Shown here piece after piece: positions 61,631 through 64,000 of a stretch of 64,000 nt of DNA. The DNA comes from Armatimonadota bacterium. Lineage in GTDB: Bacteria; Armatimonadota; Zipacnadia; Zipacnadales; JABUFB01. Made by a program: the position numbers and the translations under genes. The notes under the pieces were generated by a model. The model saw only the letters and a list, made by a program, of their open reading frames with translations. It was not told the origin of the DNA and ran no database searches. The stretch covers positions 1,037,036 to 1,101,035 of the forward strand of contig JABUFB010000008.1 of assembly GCA_013314775.1 (NCBI GenBank), read 5' to 3'. Numbering within the stretch: the stretch's first letter is position 1; each line of letters begins with the position of its first letter.

Positions 61631-63895
61631 ATGCCCACGCGGTCTCATGCCCTCACCTTCGTGCGAAGCACCCTCGTTTTCGGAGGCGTTTTGATGCTGT
61701 GCGGCGCCGCGAGCAGCGATGAAATGTGGCCCGGTCGTCACTGGCCGACGGCATCGCCCGCGGAAATGGGCATGGATGCCGCCAAGCTCGCGGCACTCGC
61801 CCAACAGGTGGGCGGCCGGGGTTGCGTCATTCGGCATGGGGCGCTGGTCCACTCCTGGGGCGACATTGCTGGGCGGGGGGACGTGGCCTCGGCGGCGAAA
61901 CCCGTCTATGCCCACTTCATCCTGAAAGCCGTGGAGGACGGGCGCATTCCTGGTCTCGACTCACCTGTGCGCGACTTCGAGCCCCGGCTGGATGCGATCA
62001 ACGCGGCTTTGGGCCACAAGGACCGGGCGATGACATGGCGCCACATGGTCAATCAGACCGCTTGCTACGGAGTGAGCGAAGCGCCGGGGACCGCGTACGA
62101 CTACAATGACTGGCACATGGCGCTGCTGTTCGACACGCTCCTTCTGAGAGTGTACGGTGCGAGCCATGAGACCATGGACGATGAGGTTCTGCGCCCCCTG
62201 CTGGCGGAGGTAATCGGCTGCGAGGACTCCCCCACTTTCCTGGCTTTCGGGGCGAAGGACCGTCCCGGTCGCCTGGGCATTTCGCCCCGAGACTTCGCGC
62301 GCTTCGGGCTGCTGTATCTGCGGGAAGGGCGGTGGAACGGGACGCAGGTTCTCTCGCCCGAGGCAGTGGCGATGGCGACCCGGAGCCCACTTTCTAACGC
62401 GATCCCCAGGACGACAGGGGCTGAGGCGGAGATGATCCCCGGACAGCGCAGCCTGGGATCGAAAAGCCTACCCGACAACCAGACTGACCACCTGGGCAGC
62501 TACAGTTTCCTGTGGTGGACGAACGGGGTGGATCGCGAGGGCCGGCGGAACTGGCCGAAGGCTCCCCACGATACCTTCGGAGCTTTCGGCCACGGCGGAC
62601 GCAGGGCGATGGTGGTAATCCCAAACCTGGACGCAATCGTCAGCTGGAACGACGCGCGCGTGGATTCGCGGGAAGCGCAGGACCGGGCGCTGCAACTGCT
62701 CACGGAGGCCTGCACTGACCGCGACCCCATGTTCGACCAGGTTACCACCGACCCCTCACGGCCGGGGGCTATTGTGAGGAAGCATGGGCAGCCGCTGGTT
62801 CTCTGCGGTCCGGGAGACCCCGAGGACTTCCTGTACCGCGGAGCCCTGCGCCCTGACGGCACCCGGGACGGCGACCAGATGCAGATCATCCGCAAGCTCG
62901 CGGCCACCGGCGCGAACTGCCTGTATGTGCAGGCGATCCGTTCCCACGGAGGCGACGGAGATGCGACCCAAAATCCGTTCATCGACCACGACCCGGGCAA
63001 AGGCCTGGATGAACGCCTGCTGGACCAGTGGGAGCAGTGGTTCGCGGCAGCGGACGAGGCTGACATTTGCATGGTTCTGTTCATTTACGACGACAGCGTC
63101 AGAGTCTGGAATACCGGCGATGATGTGGGGCAGCCCGAAAACCATCTGCTGCGTACGCTGGCGGCACGCTTCGGCAAGTACCGCAACGTGATCTGGTGCG
63201 TGGCCGAGGAATATCAGGAGGCGCTGCGCCCGGAGAGAGTACGCAAAATCGCGGCGATCCTCAAACAGGCCGATCCGAACCGCCATCCCGTCGCGGTGCA
63301 CAAGCTGGATGGGCTGGACTTCGCGGAGTTCGCCGACGATCCGAACATCGACCAGTTCTCTATTCAGCGCAATGCGCAGTCGCCGGAGGAGCTTCACGAG
63401 GGACTCGTGAAGGCCTGGATTGAGGCCGGGGGACGCTACAGCCTAAACATGTCGGAATGCGCGGGAATGGGTACGGGGTCCAGTCTGCGGCGCTGGATAT
63501 GGGCCTGCGCCATGGCAGGGGTCCACGTGATGGTGCTGCAGATGGATGTAGCGGGAACACCGCCCGATGACCTGTACGCGTGCGGATATCTCAGGCGGTT
63601 CCTGGAGCGTTCTGATTTCAGTTCCCTCGCTCCGCATGACGAGTTGGCGCTTGGAGATACCGATTGGGTGCTTGCCGCCCCCGGTGACAGATGGCTGGCT
63701 TTCTCATCCCACGCGGAAACGGGGCTTGGGCTGCGCAATGTGCCGGCAGGCAGGTACTCGGTGGACTGGATGGACTGCGCGAGTGGCCGAGAGTTTCAGC
63801 AGACCGGCGTGTCCCTGGCAGCCGGCGACATTGTGTTCGAGCGTCCGGCAACCATTGGTCCCGAGGCGGTTGTCCGGGTTCGTCGTCACGACTGA
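61631..63895 (+). CDS. Beta-lactamase-like serine hydrolase fused to a glycosidase-like barrel
   Basis: A 754-residue protein; the start MPTRSHALTFVRS is chosen for the GGAGAGG site and the signal peptide behind it (STLVFGGVLMLCGAASS). Residues ~35-375 are a class C beta-lactamase/esterase fold with S87-x-x-K90 (ASAAKPVY), Y158 in AYDYND and GAFGHGGRR in place of KTG. Residues ~385-754 look like a TIM barrel (IVRKHGQPLVLCGPGDPEDF, DICMVLFIYDDSVRVW, NVIWCVAEEYQE, VLQMDVAGTPP) with a small C-terminal beta domain (GRYSVDWMDCASG), as in DUF4038/cellulase-like glycosidases. Both parts keep plausible active residues. It may remove an ester and then a sugar from the same substrate. Confidence 0.72.
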   Translation: MPTRSHALTFVRSTLVFGGVLMLCGAASSDEMWPGRHWPTASPAEMGMDAAKLAALAQQVGGRGCVIRHGALVHSWGDIAGRGDVASAAKPVYAHFILKAVEDGRIPGLDSPVRDFEPRLDAINAALGHKDRAMTWRHMVNQTACYGVSEAPGTAYDYNDWHMALLFDTLLLRVYGASHETMDDEVLRPLLAEVIGCEDSPTFLAFGAKDRPGRLGISPRDFARFGLLYLREGRWNGTQVLSPEAVAMATRSPLSNAIPRTTGAEAEMIPGQRSLGSKSLPDNQTDHLGSYSFLWWTNGVDREGRRNWPKAPHDTFGAFGHGGRRAMVVIPNLDAIVSWNDARVDSREAQDRALQLLTEACTDRDPMFDQVTTDPSRPGAIVRKHGQPLVLCGPGDPEDFLYRGALRPDGTRDGDQMQIIRKLAATGANCLYVQAIRSHGGDGDATQNPFIDHDPGKGLDERLLDQWEQWFAAADEADICMVLFIYDDSVRVWNTGDDVGQPENHLLRTLAARFGKYRNVIWCVAEEYQEALRPERVRKIAAILKQADPNRHPVAVHKLDGLDFAEFADDPNIDQFSIQRNAQSPEELHEGLVKAWIEAGGRYSLNMSECAGMGTGSSLRRWIWACAMAGVHVMVLQMDVAGTPPDDLYACGYLRRFLERSDFSSLAPHDELALGDTDWVLAAPGDRWLAFSSHAETGLGLRNVPAGRYSVDWMDCASGREFQQTGVSLAAGDIVFERPATIGPEAVVRVRRHD

Positions 63896-64000
63896 GGACG
63901 GGACGCTGGCAGGCCGGCCTGATCGCCCTCTCCATGATCGGAATACCCTTGTCGAGCAGGAGAATGGCACTGTCGTCCAGCATCAGCTTGCGGTTACACA
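63896..64000. other. Window edge, nothing supported
   Basis: The last 105 bases after the fusion gene contain no supported feature. A minus-strand frame is open off the edge but runs into the antisense of the fusion gene. Confidence 0.3.

Noticed and set aside
1-64000. CRISPR arrays, tRNA or rRNA genes, insertion sequences
   Set aside because: I saw no regularly spaced direct repeats, no tRNA-like T-arm sequences, no rRNA segments and no transposase motifs on either strand.

Overview
The window is high-GC bacterial DNA with ordinary Shine-Dalgarno starts (GGAGG-type). It is dominated by secreted carbohydrate-active enzymes, with a PEP-CTERM protein and a dockerin-bearing subtilase. No ribosomal, tRNA or housekeeping marker is present. 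The mix (GH172/DUF2961, DUF4838, GH29, DUF6259-like, many signal-peptide proteins, two tandem small secreted proteins sharing a module) suggests a free-living polysaccharide degrader of the Armatimonadota or a Planctomycetes-like lineage. That assignment is an inference, not proven here.

Layout. 1-2095: a truncated DUF4382-like protein and two related secreted proteins. 2177-15749: an FG-GAP repeat protein and a run of glycosidase-like genes (GH172, GH5-like, GH27 with NPCBM, DUF6259-like, DUF4838 lipoprotein). 16218-20324: a degenerate receiver protein and a six-PAS hybrid histidine kinase. 20369-24466: a large GH2 enzyme with two CBM60-like tails. 25330-33750: a candidate RiPP (ribosomally made, modified peptide) locus. 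34048-43938: an alpha/alpha-barrel-like protein, PEP-CTERM protein, dockerin subtilase, TIM-barrel protein and small secreted protein. 44244-63895: a half-size GDT1 transporter, two GH29 fucosidases, LamG proteins, a metallophosphatase, a DegT aminotransferase, and a four-gene run with a giant GH-A-like enzyme, a Kelch propeller, a GH5-like enzyme and a beta-lactamase/glycosidase fusion.

The most interesting region is 25330-33750. Reading leftwards on the minus strand it holds a radical SAM/SPASM enzyme, a DUF483-like protein joined to it by an ATGA overlap, a 34-residue peptide with a PqqA-like W-x-K-P start, an HPr-kinase-like protein, an S24/S26 peptidase, a PqqD-like chaperone and two GT-C-like membrane proteins. 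A nucleotidyltransferase lies divergently on the plus strand. The peptide gene has its own good promoter (TTGACC, 17 bp, TACAAT), a ribosome binding site and a hairpin after it, which is the usual arrangement for a RiPP precursor. The peptide has no cysteine, so a thioether product is excluded. I know of no described system with exactly this gene set.

How the genes work together. Most enzymes have signal peptides and probably act outside the cytoplasm on a complex fucose-, galactose- and pentose-containing glycan. There is no SusC/SusD pair, transporter operon or cohesin scaffold in the window, so uptake and display machinery must be elsewhere or absent. Adjacent genes on one strand (4822-7725, 44724-49535, 55405-63895) look like short operons. 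Two copies of a roughly 110-bp intergenic repeat lie at 10275 and 36378.
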